DNA of 32,050 nucleotides from a candidate division Zixibacteria bacterium HGW-Zixibacteria-1. GTDB lineage: Bacteria > Zixibacteria > MSB-5A5 > GN15 > PGXB01. The notes under the pieces are model-generated. The model was not told the origin of the DNA. It worked only from the letters and a program-made list of their open reading frames with translations, and made no database searches. The stretch spans positions 1 through 32,050 of the forward strand of contig PGXB01000042.1 of assembly GCA_002838945.1 (NCBI GenBank). The letters are read 5' to 3'. The position numbers were made by a program, and so were the translations under genes. This document shows, piece after piece, positions 14,909-24,682 of the stretch (the first letter of the stretch is position 1; every line of letters begins with the position of its first letter).

Positions 14909-16402
14909 ATGGCGGATGTCAAGGAATATAAAAATTATATTGGCGGAGAATGGGTAAAATCAAAGTCGGGAAAGACTTTTGAGAATTTCAACCCCGTCAA
15001 TAAGGACGAAGTTGTCGGCATTTTCCAGAAGTCCACTCCCGAGGATGTTAACAATGCGGTAGCGGCCGCAAAAGAAGCCTTCAAAAAATGGCGCCTGGTG
15101 CCGGCTCCCAAGCGGGCCGAGATCTTATATCGTGTTGCGTCACGTGTGACGAAGGAAAAAGAAAGATTGTCGCAGGAAATGACCCGCGAGATGGGCAAGG
15201 TGCTCAAGGAAACGCGCGGCGATGTTCAGGAAGCGATCGACCTCGGTTTCTACATGGCGGGTGAAGGGCGGCGGCAGTGGGGCGTGACGACTCCGTCCGA
15301 AATGCCCAATAAATTTCAGATGTGTGTTCGTCAGCCGAAAGGTGTTGTCGGTCTTATCACGCCATGGAATTTCCCGATGGCGATTCCCTCGTGGAAAATG
15401 ATGCCGGCGCTGGTCCTGGGCAACACGGTCGTTATCAAACCGGCGACGGATACGCCGCTATCGGTATATAACTATGTGAAGATTCTCGAAGAGGAAGGCC
15501 TTCCCGCCGGGGTGGTCAACATGGTGACCGGTTCGGGCGGTTCGGTCGGTTCGCCGCTGATGAATCACAAGGATGTCGCGGTGATAAGTTTCACCGGTTC
15601 GACCGAAGTCGGCCGCAAGGTATCCGAAGCCTGCGCCAAGGATTTCCGCGGCTGCCATCTGGAAATGGGCGGCAAGAATTGCATCATGGTGATGGATGAT
15701 GCCAATGTCGATCTGGCGGTTGACGGTGCGGTCTGGGGCGCTTTCGGGACCACCGGTCAGCGCTGCACGGCCTCTTCACGGTTGATTGTCCATAAGAAAG
15801 TCATAAAGGAATTTACGCAGAAACTGGTGGCGCGGGTCAAGGCGCTGAAGGTTGGCAACGGCCTTGATGAGTCGGTCGAAATGGGGCCGGCGGTCAACGA
15901 GAGCCAGATGAAATCGGTTTTGGAATACATGGAAATCGGCAAGAAGGAAGGCGCCAAACTTTTGTGCGGCGGCGGTCGTTTAACGGGCGGCGCTTATGAC
16001 AAGGGGTGGTTTACGATGCCGACGGTTTTCGGCGATGTCACTTCCGACATGAGAATATTCCAGGAGGAAATTTTCGGATCGGTGACATCCATCACCGAGT
16101 TCGGCTCGCTCGAAGAGGGCATTGCCCTGTGCAACAATACCGCCTATGGATTGTCCGGTTCGATTTACACGCAGGACGTGAACAAGGCCTTCGTGGCGAT
16201 GCGTGATATCTATACCGGCATATTTTATGTCAACGCTCCGACCATCGGCGCCGAGGTGCATCTGCCGTTCGGCGGTGTCAAGGAAACCGGCAACGGACAT
16301 CGTGAAGCCGGCGTCGCCGGTCTGGATGTTTTCTCGGAATGGAAGTCGATCTATATCGACTTTTCGGGAACGATACAGAGAGCGCAAATAGATAATAACT
16401 GA
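14909..16402 (+). CDS. NAD(P)-dependent aldehyde dehydrogenase
   Basis: This enzyme oxidises an aldehyde to the acid with NAD(P). All catalytic residues are visible: Asn154 in TPWNFP, Lys177 in VIKPAT, Glu252 in LEMGGKN and the nucleophile Cys286 in GQRCTASS, plus the cofactor-binding FTGSTEVG (228-235). The 497-aa length is typical. The closing [19 protein letters not shown] is of the type seen in aldehyde dehydrogenases annotated as semialdehyde or pyrroline-carboxylate enzymes, but the substrate cannot be fixed from sequence alone. TAGGAG is upstream of the ATG. It is the first gene behind its own promoter; the next gene starts 66 bases on, after a short CCCGA/TCGGG hairpin. Its link to the genes that follow is unclear. 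Confidence 0.93.
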   Translation: MADVKEYKNYIGGEWVKSKSGKTFENFNPVNKDEVVGIFQKSTPEDVNNAVAAAKEAFKKWRLVPAPKRAEILYRVASRVTKEKERLSQEMTREMGKVLKETRGDVQEAIDLGFYMAGEGRRQWGVTTPSEMPNKFQMCVRQPKGVVGLITPWNFPMAIPSWKMMPALVLGNTVVIKPATDTPLSVYNYVKILEEEGLPAGVVNMVTGSGGSVGSPLMNHKDVAVISFTGSTEVGRKVSEACAKDFRGCHLEMGGKNCIMVMDDANVDLAVDGAVWGAFGTTGQRCTASSRLIVHKKVIKEFTQKLVARVKALKVGNGLDESVEMGPAVNESQMKSVLEYMEIGKKEGAKLLCGGGRLTGGAYDKGWFTMPTVFGDVTSDMRIFQEEIFGSVTSITEFGSLEEGIALCNNTAYGLSGSIYTQDVNKAFVAMRDIYTGIFYVNAPTIGAEVHLPFGGVKETGNGHREAGVAGLDVFSEWKSIYIDFSGTIQRAQIDNN

Positions 16403-16468
16403 TGATAGATATAACATGAACGAATCCCGATCTGACATTGTCTCGGGGCTGAAGAAGGAGTCCAGTCT

Positions 16469-17815
16469 ATGAAGAAGAAAATCATCATCATGGGTGCCGC
16501 GGGCAGGGATTTTCATAACTTTAACGTTCTTTATCGCGACAATAAGGATGTCGAGGTGGTTGCTTTCACCGCGACGCAGATTCCCGATATAGAAGGGCGC
16601 GTTTATCCGAAGGCTCTGGCCGGAGCGAATTATCCCAAGGGTATTCCTATTTTTCCGGAAGAAGATTTGCTCAATCTGATCGCCAAACATAATATCGATG
16701 AAGTCGTTTTTTCCTATTCCGACGTTCCCTATGAATATGTCATGGACAAGGCTTCTTATGTCATGTCCTGCGGGGCAAGATTCGCTCTCGAGGGCGGCGC
16801 TCCGACCATGATAAAATCATCCAAGCCGGTGGTTTCGGTGTGCGCCATCCGGACCGGCTGCGGCAAGTCGCAGACGACGCGCCGCGTGGCTGAAATCCTT
16901 CTGAAGATGGGTTTGAAGGTGGTTGCTATCAGGCATCCCATGCCGTACGGTGACCTGGCCAAGCAGGCCTGCCAGAGGTTTGCCACCCTGGCCGATTTGA
17001 AAAAACACAAATGCACCATCGAAGAGATGGAAGAATACGAACCGCATATCAACCGTGGTATCGTCGTTTATGCCGGTGTCGATTATGAGATGATTATTCG
17101 TGAAGCCGAGAAGGAAGCGGACGTGATTCTCTGGGACGGCGGCAACAATGATATGTCGTTCTATAAATCGGATCTGTATATCACGGTGGTCGACCCGCAC
17201 CGCCCCGGGCACGAGATCAATTATTATCCCGGACAGAACAATTTCCTGATGGCCGATGTCATCGTCATCAACAAGATCGATACAGCATCGATCGAGGGCA
17301 TCACCGAGGTCCGGCAGAATATCGGCTATTATAACCCCGAAGCGGTGGTTATCGATGGGGCCTCGCCGCTCGGCGTCGAAAATCCCGATGTCATCCGGGG
17401 CAAGAAGGTCCTGGTCGTCGAGGACGGCCCGACCACGACACATGGCGAGATGGCTTACGGCGCCGGGATGATGGCGGCGGCCAAGTTCGGCGCAGCCGAA
17501 ACGGTCGATCCGCGGCCGTACACGGTCGGAACGATTACCGAGACATTCAATAAATATCCTGAAATCGGATCGCTTCTTCCGGCCATGGGTTACTCCGGAA
17601 AGCAGATTGCGGACCTGCAGAAGACGATCGAGAAGACCAAGTGTGACTCGGTCATCATTGCGACACCGATCGATCTCAGACGGGTGATCGACATCAAGAA
17701 GCCCTCGACCAGGGTTTACTATGATCTGCAGGAAATCGGCAAGCCGGATCTTCAGGACGTGCTGGAAGAGTTTGTCAAACGGCACAAGATCACCAAAGGA
17801 AAAGGCAAGAAGTAA
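16469..17815 (+). CDS. COG2403-type P-loop NTPase (cyclic 2,3-diphosphoglycerate synthetase-like)
   Basis: The N-terminal about 110 residues form a nucleotide-binding-like domain (IIIMGAAGRDFHNFN). It is followed by a P-loop AIRTGCGKS at about 126-134 and a base-recognition-like motif VINKID at about 269-274. Such proteins are filed as predicted GTPases (COG2403) and often labelled cyclic 2,3-diphosphoglycerate synthetase after a methanogen enzyme; no cyclic DPG role is expected in this kind of bacterium, so that label is doubtful. The C-terminus is lysine-rich. The 448-aa length agrees with the family. GAAGGAG lies ten bases before the ATG. Carbamate kinase starts 10 bases downstream, suggesting a shared carbamoyl-phosphate or ATP-linked function (inference). 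Confidence 0.72.
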   Translation: MKKKIIIMGAAGRDFHNFNVLYRDNKDVEVVAFTATQIPDIEGRVYPKALAGANYPKGIPIFPEEDLLNLIAKHNIDEVVFSYSDVPYEYVMDKASYVMSCGARFALEGGAPTMIKSSKPVVSVCAIRTGCGKSQTTRRVAEILLKMGLKVVAIRHPMPYGDLAKQACQRFATLADLKKHKCTIEEMEEYEPHINRGIVVYAGVDYEMIIREAEKEADVILWDGGNNDMSFYKSDLYITVVDPHRPGHEINYYPGQNNFLMADVIVINKIDTASIEGITEVRQNIGYYNPEAVVIDGASPLGVENPDVIRGKKVLVVEDGPTTTHGEMAYGAGMMAAAKFGAAETVDPRPYTVGTITETFNKYPEIGSLLPAMGYSGKQIADLQKTIEKTKCDSVIIATPIDLRRVIDIKKPSTRVYYDLQEIGKPDLQDVLEEFVKRHKITKGKGKK

Positions 17816-17825
17816 TTTATAGATT

Positions 17826-18782
17826 ATGACGGTGTTAAACGGAAAGACTGCGGTCATCGCGCTCGGTGGTAATGCTATCACCGAGCCGGGCCGCGAAGAT
17901 ACGATCGCCAATCAGTTTGCCAATACGCGAAAATCTCTCGATGGTGTGGTGGAACTGATCAAGGCGGGGTACAAGCTGGTAATCAGTCATGGCAACGGCC
18001 CTCAGGTCGGCAACGCCATCCTGCGGGTGGAAATCGCCCGCGGCAAAGCGCCGATTCTGCCGCTCGGAATCTGTGTCGCCGATACTGAAGGCGGGATGGG
18101 TTATATGATCGAGCAGTCGCTTCAGAACCGGCTCAAGGCCGAGGGTGTCAATCGCAAGGTTGTCACGATTATTTCGCAGGTGCTGGTGGATTTCAATGAT
18201 CCGCAAACTCATAATCCGACCAAGTTCATCGGGCAGTTTTATACCGAGGAGGAGGCCAAAAGGTTTGCGGTGGAGCGGGACTGGGTGGTTAAGAAGGATG
18301 CCAACCGCGGCTGGCGCCGCGTGGTTCCTTCGCCGCAGCCCCTGTCCGTGGTCGAATCGGATACTATCAAGATGCTGGTGGAGAACGGAACAATAGTTAT
18401 CGCCGTCGGTGGCGGGGGCATTCCGGTCTACATCGATGAGAAGGGCAACCTGGAAGGGTTCGATGCCGTTATCGACAAGGACCTGGCTTCGGCTGTTCTG
18501 GGCAAGGATATCTCATCGGAAATCCTGATAATACTGACCTCGATCAACAAGGTGGCGCTTAATTTCGGCGAGAAGAACCAGAAGTGGCTGGATTCGTTGA
18601 CGGTTTCCGAGGTGGAGGAATACATGAAACAAGGTCATTTTCCATCCGGGTCGATGGGGCCGAAGTTGCGCGCGGCGGTTCAGTTTATACGTGGCGGGGG
18701 CAAACAGGTTATCATAACCTCAATCGAAAATGCCGGACGGGCGCTTGACGGCGCCGTCGGGACGAGGATACTGCCGGACTAA
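17826..18782 (+). CDS. arcC: Carbamate kinase
   Basis: This amino acid kinase family enzyme interconverts carbamoyl phosphate + ADP and carbamate + ATP. Family motifs include VIALGGNAI at the N-terminus, ISHGNGPQVGN and the AVGGGGIPV loop. VIDKDLASAVL and the C-terminal GSMGPKLRAA followed by ITSIENA are also present. The 318-aa length is standard. There are no arginine deiminase or ornithine carbamoyltransferase genes in the window, so the usual arginine deiminase operon is absent. Its partner here is the COG2403 protein 10 bases upstream. The ribosome site is weak, which again suggests coupling. Confidence 0.95.
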   Translation: MTVLNGKTAVIALGGNAITEPGREDTIANQFANTRKSLDGVVELIKAGYKLVISHGNGPQVGNAILRVEIARGKAPILPLGICVADTEGGMGYMIEQSLQNRLKAEGVNRKVVTIISQVLVDFNDPQTHNPTKFIGQFYTEEEAKRFAVERDWVVKKDANRGWRRVVPSPQPLSVVESDTIKMLVENGTIVIAVGGGGIPVYIDEKGNLEGFDAVIDKDLASAVLGKDISSEILIILTSINKVALNFGEKNQKWLDSLTVSEVEEYMKQGHFPSGSMGPKLRAAVQFIRGGGKQVIITSIENAGRALDGAVGTRILPD

Positions 18783-18784
18783 AA

Positions 18785-20143
18785 ATGTGCGGAATTTCCG
18801 ACAAGGTTGTTGAAGCCATTTTAAGCGTGGGCAGCATTTACGAAGTCGGGGGTGCGATTCGAGACAGGATGATGAATCGTAGTGTCGAGATCAAAGACAG
18901 GGATTATCTTGTCTGCGGAATTCCCTATCGGGATTTGTCCAATATTCTGAATAAATTCGGTCAGGTTGACCTGGTCGGACGCTCATTCGGCGTTATCAAG
19001 TACACCGAATATCATCACGAATCCCCCTGCACGTTCGATATCGCTCTGCCCAGAAAAGAATTTTCGACCGGTCCCGGGCACCGGGATTTTTCCGTTACGT
19101 TCGATCCGGGGCTCAGGGTCGAGGATGATTTGTTTCGACGCGATTTTACCATCAACGCCATGGCCGTATCGCTGGAAAACAATGATCTCATCGATCCTTA
19201 TGGCGGGATGGAGGATTTAAAAAACAGGTGTATCCGAATTGTCTCGCCCGTCTCGTTTCCCGAGGATCCCCTGCGGATGCTCCGCGCGGTGCAGTTCGCC
19301 GCCAGGTTCGAGTTCGACATCGATCCGGCTACGCTGGCTTCGATGAAAGAACATGCGGCGCTGATAACGAGCGTTTCGCCGGAGCGGATTTCCGAGGAGC
19401 TGAACAAAATGCTGGTTCGGGCCGAGCGGCCGTCGATCGGGTTCCGGCTGATGGAGCAGACCGGATTGCTGGAACATGTGATTCCTGAAATGATGGAAAT
19501 GATCGGGGTCGATCAGCCGGGCGGGTATCATAAGTATGATGTCTATGAGCATACTTTGTATGCGATCGATGCCTCGCCGAAAGTCCTGCATGTCCGTCTG
19601 GCGGCGCTGTTTCATGATATCTGTAAACCGCAGACGCGGCAGCTGACGGAGGATAAGGCGACCTTTTACGGCCATGAGTCATACGGCGCCAAGGTGGTGG
19701 TCAGGGTGTTGAAGCGGCTGCGCTATTCGACCGAGGTGATCGATAATGTCAGGATGCTGGTGGAGAGGCATATGTTCACCACCGAAGTGACCGACAAAGG
19801 GCTCCGGCGATTGGTTCGAAAGGTCGGCAAAGAATTGATTTTCGATCTTCTGGATTTAAGGCGGGCCGATGTGGAAGCTCAGGGGATGGGCGGAATAACC
19901 GACGATGTCGATAAATTCGAGTCGGATATCCGGGACGAGTTGGATCGGAAGCCGCCGTTCAGTGTGGCCGATCTGGAATTGGACGGCCGGGATATCATGG
20001 CAATATTCGAAATCCCGCCGTCGCCGCTGATCGGGGCGGTGCTGAATCACCTGCTGGAGATAGTCCTTGATGATCCGACGGAAAATGTACGAGATAAGTT
20101 GATTGAGTACGCGCGGACTTACCTTGAAGATAGAAAGAAATAG
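18785..20143 (+). CDS. cca: CCA tRNA nucleotidyltransferase / polyA polymerase family protein with HD domain
   Basis: This is a class II nucleotidyltransferase that builds or repairs the tRNA CCA end. The head has YEVGGAIRD (19-27) and the metal-binding pair Asp38/Asp40 in KDRDYLV. RRDFTINAMA (118-127) and the neck PLRMLRAVQFAARF (162-175) follow. A C-terminal HD domain carries His256 (YEHTL) and His277-Asp278 (LFHDICK), which gives phosphodiesterase/phosphatase activity in some family members. The two tRNA genes here lack encoded CCA, so such an enzyme is required, though I cannot tell CCA-adding from A-adding or polyA polymerase types by eye. The ATG is 2 bases after the carbamate kinase stop. 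Confidence 0.88.
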   Translation: MCGISDKVVEAILSVGSIYEVGGAIRDRMMNRSVEIKDRDYLVCGIPYRDLSNILNKFGQVDLVGRSFGVIKYTEYHHESPCTFDIALPRKEFSTGPGHRDFSVTFDPGLRVEDDLFRRDFTINAMAVSLENNDLIDPYGGMEDLKNRCIRIVSPVSFPEDPLRMLRAVQFAARFEFDIDPATLASMKEHAALITSVSPERISEELNKMLVRAERPSIGFRLMEQTGLLEHVIPEMMEMIGVDQPGGYHKYDVYEHTLYAIDASPKVLHVRLAALFHDICKPQTRQLTEDKATFYGHESYGAKVVVRVLKRLRYSTEVIDNVRMLVERHMFTTEVTDKGLRRLVRKVGKELIFDLLDLRRADVEAQGMGGITDDVDKFESDIRDELDRKPPFSVADLELDGRDIMAIFEIPPSPLIGAVLNHLLEIVLDDPTENVRDKLIEYARTYLEDRKK

Positions 20144-20180
20144 AAATGTATAATAAACAAACTTACGTGGAGACGGCTTT

Positions 20181-21326
20181 ATGAAGATACACGAGTATCA
20201 GGCCAAAGAGATTTTTGCCGCGGCCGGTATTCCGGTTCCGCAGGGTCGGATAGCGACGACGCCGGCGGAGGCGGTCGAAATCGCCGAGGAAATCGGGCGC
20301 CCGGTAATGGTTAAGGCGCAGGTTCATGTCGGCGGACGCGGCAAGGCGGGCGGCATTCAGTACGCTGAAAATCTCGAGGCGACCCATGTGTGGGCCCAGA
20401 AAATTCTCGGAATGGATCTTAAGGGGCTGCCGGTAAACAAGGTTCTTATCACCGAGGCGGCGGATATTTTGACCGAATGCTATGTCGGCATAATCATCGA
20501 CCGGGCCTCGAAGGCGCCGGTTATCATGGTATCGCCGGCCGGCGGGGTCGATATCGAAGAAGTGGCGGCCAAGACCCCGGAGAAGATTTTCAAGCTGGCG
20601 GTCGATCCGGCGGTCGGTTTGAAGGCTTACCAGGCGCGAGACCTGGCCTTTAAGCTGTACAAGGACATCAAGTATGTCCGCCAGGCGGCTGATATTCTCA
20701 TGAAGCTGTATGATGTTTACTGGAAGATCGATGCCTCGCTGGTCGAAATCAATCCGCTGATTACGACTCCCGACGGCAAAGTCGTGGCACTCGATGCCAA
20801 GATTAATATCGATGACAACGGCCTTTTCCGTCAACCGGCGGTGGCCGCGATGCGCGATCTCGACGCCGAGGATCAGTCGGAAATCGAGGCGCGCGAAAGT
20901 GATCTTTCATTTGTCAAGCTGAGCGGTAATATCGGATGTATTGTCAACGGCGCCGGTCTGGCCATGGCCACCATGGACCTGGTTCATCACTACGGCGGTG
21001 ATCCGGCCAACTTCCTCGATATCGGGGGCTCATCCAATCCACAAAAAGTACTGACCGCGATGCGTATTATTCTCAGGGATCAGCATGTGCGGTCCATACT
21101 GATTAATATTTTCGGCGGCATTACGCGCTGCGACGATGTCGCCAATGGCATCGTTATGGCTTACGAGGAACTGAAACCGGAAGTGCCGATTGTTGTCAGG
21201 CTGACAGGAACCAACGAAGACAAAGCCAGGAAGATACTGAAGACCATTAATCTGGAGTCGGGCAGCACCCTGGATGAAGTTGTCAAGAAAGCCATCGAGC
21301 TGGCGGAAGCCGAGATTACGGTATAA
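20181..21326 (+). CDS. sucC: Succinyl-CoA ligase, beta subunit
   Basis: With SucD it interconverts succinyl-CoA and succinate, coupled to ADP or GDP phosphorylation. The N-terminus [20 protein letters not shown] is diagnostic and starts an ATP-grasp domain with [14 protein letters not shown]. The C-terminal CoA-ligase domain has [12 protein letters not shown] and FLDIGGSS, then [11 protein letters not shown]. The 381-aa length is normal. GGAG about 10 bases before the ATG supports the start. sucD follows after about 10 bases. Nucleotide preference is not decided here. Confidence 0.97.
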   Translation: MKIHEYQAKEIFAAAGIPVPQGRIATTPAEAVEIAEEIGRPVMVKAQVHVGGRGKAGGIQYAENLEATHVWAQKILGMDLKGLPVNKVLITEAADILTECYVGIIIDRASKAPVIMVSPAGGVDIEEVAAKTPEKIFKLAVDPAVGLKAYQARDLAFKLYKDIKYVRQAADILMKLYDVYWKIDASLVEINPLITTPDGKVVALDAKINIDDNGLFRQPAVAAMRDLDAEDQSEIEARESDLSFVKLSGNIGCIVNGAGLAMATMDLVHHYGGDPANFLDIGGSSNPQKVLTAMRIILRDQHVRSILINIFGGITRCDDVANGIVMAYEELKPEVPIVVRLTGTNEDKARKILKTINLESGSTLDEVVKKAIELAEAEITV

Positions 21327-21337
21327 GGGAGGCCATG

Positions 21338-22345
21338 ATGAGTATTTTAATAAATAATAAGACGAAAGTCATCGTTCAGGGTATAACCGGCCGTGACGGT
21401 TCATTCCATGCCGAGCAGATGAAAAATTACGGGACCAATGTTGTCGGCGGTGTGACTCCCGGCAAGGGCGGCACCAAGGTTAACGGCATTCCGGTTTTCG
21501 ACACGATGGCCGACGCGGTTGCGGCCACCAAAGCCAACACTTCGGTCATTTATGTGCCGCCGGTCTTCGCCGTCGATGCCATCTATGAAGCGGCCGATGC
21601 CGGTATTTCGCTGATTGTTTGTATTACCGAAGGTGTTCCGGCCAATGATATGCTCAAGGCATATGAATACATCAAGAATAAAGGGATTCGCCTGGTCGGT
21701 CCCAACTGCCCCGGACTGATTTCTCCGGGTCAGTCGAAGGTCGGGATCATGCCGGGAAATATCTGCAAGAAGGGCCCGGTCGGCGTTGTTTCCCGCTCGG
21801 GCACCCTGACCTATGAAGCGATCTGGGCGCTGACCTGCGCCGATCTGGGGCAGTCGACCTGTATCGGCATCGGGGGCGATCAGATTATCGGGACTAATTT
21901 TATCGATGTCCTGCGTATGTTTGAGGAAGATAAGGCGACCAAAGCGGTGGTAATGATCGGTGAAATCGGCGGCTCGGATGAGGAAGAAGCGGCCAAATTC
22001 ATCAAGAAGCACATGACCAAGCCGGTGGTCGGCTTTATCGCGGGGCGGACGGCTCCTCCGGGAAAACGGATGGGGCACGCCGGCGCCATTATATCGGGCG
22101 GATCGGGAACGGCCAAGGAGAAGGTGGAAGCGCTTAATGCCGCGGATATCCCGGTGGCGGCTTCCCCGACCGAACTGCCGACGCTGATAAAAGAGAAAAT
22201 GGCCGCGGGCAAAGCCAAAACGAAGGCGAAGCCCAAAGCCCCGTCCAAAGACAAGGCCATGGCAAAAAAGACGAAAAAAACCACTTCCAAACCCGCCGCG
22301 AAAAAAGCACCGGCTAAAAAGGGCGGATCGAAGCGAAAAAAATAA
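21338..22345 (+). CDS. sucD: Succinyl-CoA ligase, alpha subunit, with lysine-rich C-terminal tail
   Basis: This is the alpha subunit, with a CoA-binding Rossmann domain ([18 protein letters not shown]) and [12 protein letters not shown]. The active-site phosphohistidine is in [14 protein letters not shown], near residue 247. The family normally ends near residue 290; here 46 more residues follow (22205-22342), of which 19 are lysine and most others alanine, proline, serine or threonine, like a histone-H1-type tail. Two ATGs stand in tandem (21335, 21338); the second has the better spacing to GGGAGG, so I use it. The tail shows no frameshift or in-frame join. Confidence 0.95.
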   Translation: MSILINNKTKVIVQGITGRDGSFHAEQMKNYGTNVVGGVTPGKGGTKVNGIPVFDTMADAVAATKANTSVIYVPPVFAVDAIYEAADAGISLIVCITEGVPANDMLKAYEYIKNKGIRLVGPNCPGLISPGQSKVGIMPGNICKKGPVGVVSRSGTLTYEAIWALTCADLGQSTCIGIGGDQIIGTNFIDVLRMFEEDKATKAVVMIGEIGGSDEEEAAKFIKKHMTKPVVGFIAGRTAPPGKRMGHAGAIISGGSGTAKEKVEALNAADIPVAASPTELPTLIKEKMAAGKAKTKAKPKAPSKDKAMAKKTKKTTSKPAAKKAPAKKGGSKRKK

Positions 22346-22389
22346 ACTATTAATAGGTTCAAATTGATTGCCTCCGAAGGAGAAATGAG

Positions 22390-22677
22390 ATGACTGACCA
22401 GAATCCGAAACCTGATGTTTCGGAAGAAAAGCCTGAAAAGGCTGAGGTGAAAAACGAACCCAAGGCGAAGTATCAATATGACGGGAAAACACCTCCCCTG
22501 AATATTTTTCTTCACTGGTGCAAGGCGTGCAACATCTGTATAGCGTTTTGTCCGCATAAAGTGCTGGAACCGGATCGGGACGGCAAACCAATTTTGGTTC
22601 ATCCCGAGAAGTGCACCCAGTGCGCTATGTGCTGGCTCCACTGTCCTGATTTTGCGATAACTTCCAATTATAAATGA
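22390..22677 (+). CDS. korD: 2-oxoglutarate:ferredoxin oxidoreductase, delta (ferredoxin) subunit
   Basis: This small electron-transfer subunit carries two 4Fe-4S clusters. It has CKACNICIAFCP and CTQCAMCWLHCP, each a CxxCxxCxxxCP motif, as in KorD/PorD. A charged extension of about 35 residues (lysine/glutamate-rich) precedes them. GAAGGAG lies upstream of the ATG. It overlaps or abuts the alpha-subunit start and is the first gene of the four-subunit set korD-A-B-C. Confidence 0.92.
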   Translation: MTDQNPKPDVSEEKPEKAEVKNEPKAKYQYDGKTPPLNIFLHWCKACNICIAFCPHKVLEPDRDGKPILVHPEKCTQCAMCWLHCPDFAITSNYK

Positions 22678-22688
22678 TGGAGCAGATG

Positions 22689-23831
22689 ATGACCAATAAA
22701 AATACGAAAGCCCGACTTTTGCAGGGAAATGAAGCCTGCGTCCAGGGTGCCTTGTACGCAGGAGTCGATTTTTTCGCCGGGTATCCGATAACGCCCTCGA
22801 CCGAATTGGCTGAGGGTATGGCCCGCGAGCTGCCCAAAATCGGCGGCAAATTCATTCAGATGGAAGACGAGATTGCTTCCATCGCGGCGGTTGTCGGCGC
22901 CTCCAATGCCGGATGCAAATCGATGACGGCGACATCCGGTCCGGGATTCTCTCTGATGCAGGAAAATATCGGTTATGCCTATATCACCGAAACGCCCTGC
23001 GTAATTGTCAACGTTCAGCGCGGCGGGCCTTCGACCGGTCTTCCGACCAAGATCGGCCAGGCCGATACCATGCAGGCCAAATGGGGAACGCACGGCGACT
23101 ATACCGCCATTGTCCTGGCACCCTCGACCGTAAAGGAATGTTTCGAGGAGACCGTTCGGGCGGTCAATCTTTCGGAACGGTTTCGAACCCCCGTTGTTGT
23201 TCTGACGGATGAGGTTCTGGGGCACATGCGGGAAATGATGATTGTACCAGACAAAGGCGAACTGCATGTGAACAAGCGCCAGAAACCGGACGTGCCGTCG
23301 GACTGGTACAAGCATTTCGAAATGACTCCCAGTTTCACCAGTCACATGGCATCCTTCGGTGAGGGATACCGCTATAACGTAACCGGGCTGACTCATGATC
23401 AGGAAGGCTTTCCCACGGCCAATCCGGTCGAGATCAAGGCGAAACTCGACAAGCTGCATCTCAAGATCGACCGCTACACGGATGAGATCTACAAGATGCG
23501 CGCCGACATGATGGAAGATGCGCATATCGCGATTATCTCTTATGGTACGGTCTCGCGCTCCGCGCGCCAGGCGATCAAAATGGCCCGCGAACGGAGAATC
23601 AAGATCGGCGCCATACAACTGCTGACGATATGGCCTTTTCCGGATGCCAAGCTGAACCAGATGCTCAGCGGTGTCCGCAAGATCATTGTTGCCGAACTTA
23701 ATATGGGACAACTTGTCCACGAAATCGAAAGAATCGCGCCGCGGCATGCGGAAGTTTTCGGATTGCAGCGTTATGATGGTGAAGTAATGGCCCCGCAGCA
23801 GATACTCGACAAGATTAGAGAGGTGAAGTGA
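22689..23831 (+). CDS. korA: 2-oxoglutarate:ferredoxin oxidoreductase, alpha subunit
   Basis: This subunit helps oxidise 2-oxoglutarate to succinyl-CoA with ferredoxin as acceptor, or does the reverse. Family motifs include GNEACVQGALYAGVDFFAGY, the YPITPSTEL loop, QMEDEIASIAAVVGAS and TSGPGFSLMQE. GPSTGLPTKIGQAD follows, and residue patterns favour 2-oxoglutarate-type (Kor) over pyruvate-type enzymes. Four ATGs are in frame (22674, 22677, 22686, 22689). GGAG at 22679-22682 is correctly spaced only for 22689; the earliest ATG would overlap the korD stop by four bases (ATGA). About 380 aa, normal. Confidence 0.94.
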   Translation: MTNKNTKARLLQGNEACVQGALYAGVDFFAGYPITPSTELAEGMARELPKIGGKFIQMEDEIASIAAVVGASNAGCKSMTATSGPGFSLMQENIGYAYITETPCVIVNVQRGGPSTGLPTKIGQADTMQAKWGTHGDYTAIVLAPSTVKECFEETVRAVNLSERFRTPVVVLTDEVLGHMREMMIVPDKGELHVNKRQKPDVPSDWYKHFEMTPSFTSHMASFGEGYRYNVTGLTHDQEGFPTANPVEIKAKLDKLHLKIDRYTDEIYKMRADMMEDAHIAIISYGTVSRSARQAIKMARERRIKIGAIQLLTIWPFPDAKLNQMLSGVRKIIVAELNMGQLVHEIERIAPRHAEVFGLQRYDGEVMAPQQILDKIREVK

Positions 23832-24682
23832 TGGAAAAAATATCCCATGAATCCGATATTACTCATCATTATTTGAGACCGAAAAAGAAATTCCCGAATG
23901 TCTGGTGCGCCGGATGCGGCAACGGCATCGTCATGGGTGCATTAATTCGCGCCATCGACCGGATGAAGCTCGACAAGGACAATGTCGTGGTCGTTTCCGG
24001 GATCGGCTGTTCCAGCCGTATGCCGGTTTACCTCGATTTCAACACGCTTCATACCACGCATGGTCGCGCCCTGGCTTTCGCCACCGGCGTCAAGGTGGCC
24101 AAGCCGCATCTCAAGGTGATTGTCATCACCGGCGATGGCGATGCGCTGGCTATCGGAGGCAATCATTTCATACATGCCTGCCGCAGGAATATCGACATCA
24201 CGACGATTCTGATTAATAATAAAATATACGGCATGACCGGCGGGCAGTTCGCCCCGACCACGCCCGGCGGTTCCTTTGCCACCACGGCGCCGTACGGCAA
24301 CTACGAAAAGCAGTTCGATGCGGTGAAGCTGGCGGTCGGCTCGGGTGCCTCCTATGTTTCGCGCGGAACGGTTTATCATGTTCAGCAGCTCGAAAAACTG
24401 ATCGAGGGCGGCCTCAGGAAAAAAGGGTTTGCGCTGGTCGATGTTTACTCGAATTGCCATACGTATTACGGTCGTTTCAACAAGGAAGGCGATGCCGTCA
24501 GAATGCTGGATTGGTTCAAGAAGCATGCCATGCCGATCGAAGCGGCCAGGAAACTCCCGCCGGAGAAAATGCAGGATAAATTCGTGACCGGCCTGATACA
24601 TGAAACCGATACCACCGAATTCTGTGAGGAATACGATATGTTGCTCAAACGCCTCGGCAGCACGAAGGAGGTTGAAGAATGA
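23831..24682 (+). CDS. korB: 2-oxoglutarate:ferredoxin oxidoreductase, beta (TPP-binding) subunit
   Basis: This is the thiamine diphosphate and 4Fe-4S subunit. WCAGCGNG and SGIGCSSRM carry cluster/cofactor cysteines, with a further cysteine in YSNCHTYYG. The TPP motif runs from ITGDGDALAIGGNHF to ILINNKIYGMTGGQ. The 283-aa length is right. I start at ATG 23831, which overlaps the korA TGA by one base and has AGAGG seven bases upstream; a GTG three bases earlier is the alternative. korC starts within its stop codon. Confidence 0.95.
   Translation: MEKISHESDITHHYLRPKKKFPNVWCAGCGNGIVMGALIRAIDRMKLDKDNVVVVSGIGCSSRMPVYLDFNTLHTTHGRALAFATGVKVAKPHLKVIVITGDGDALAIGGNHFIHACRRNIDITTILINNKIYGMTGGQFAPTTPGGSFATTAPYGNYEKQFDAVKLAVGSGASYVSRGTVYHVQQLEKLIEGGLRKKGFALVDVYSNCHTYYGRFNKEGDAVRMLDWFKKHAMPIEAARKLPPEKMQDKFVTGLIHETDTTEFCEEYDMLLKRLGSTKEVEE

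Noticed and set aside
16817-17911. A 364-codon minus-strand open frame (and similar ones opposite sucD, korA and cca)
   Set aside because: All are antisense shadows of well-identified genes, with no ribosome sites or recognisable domains.
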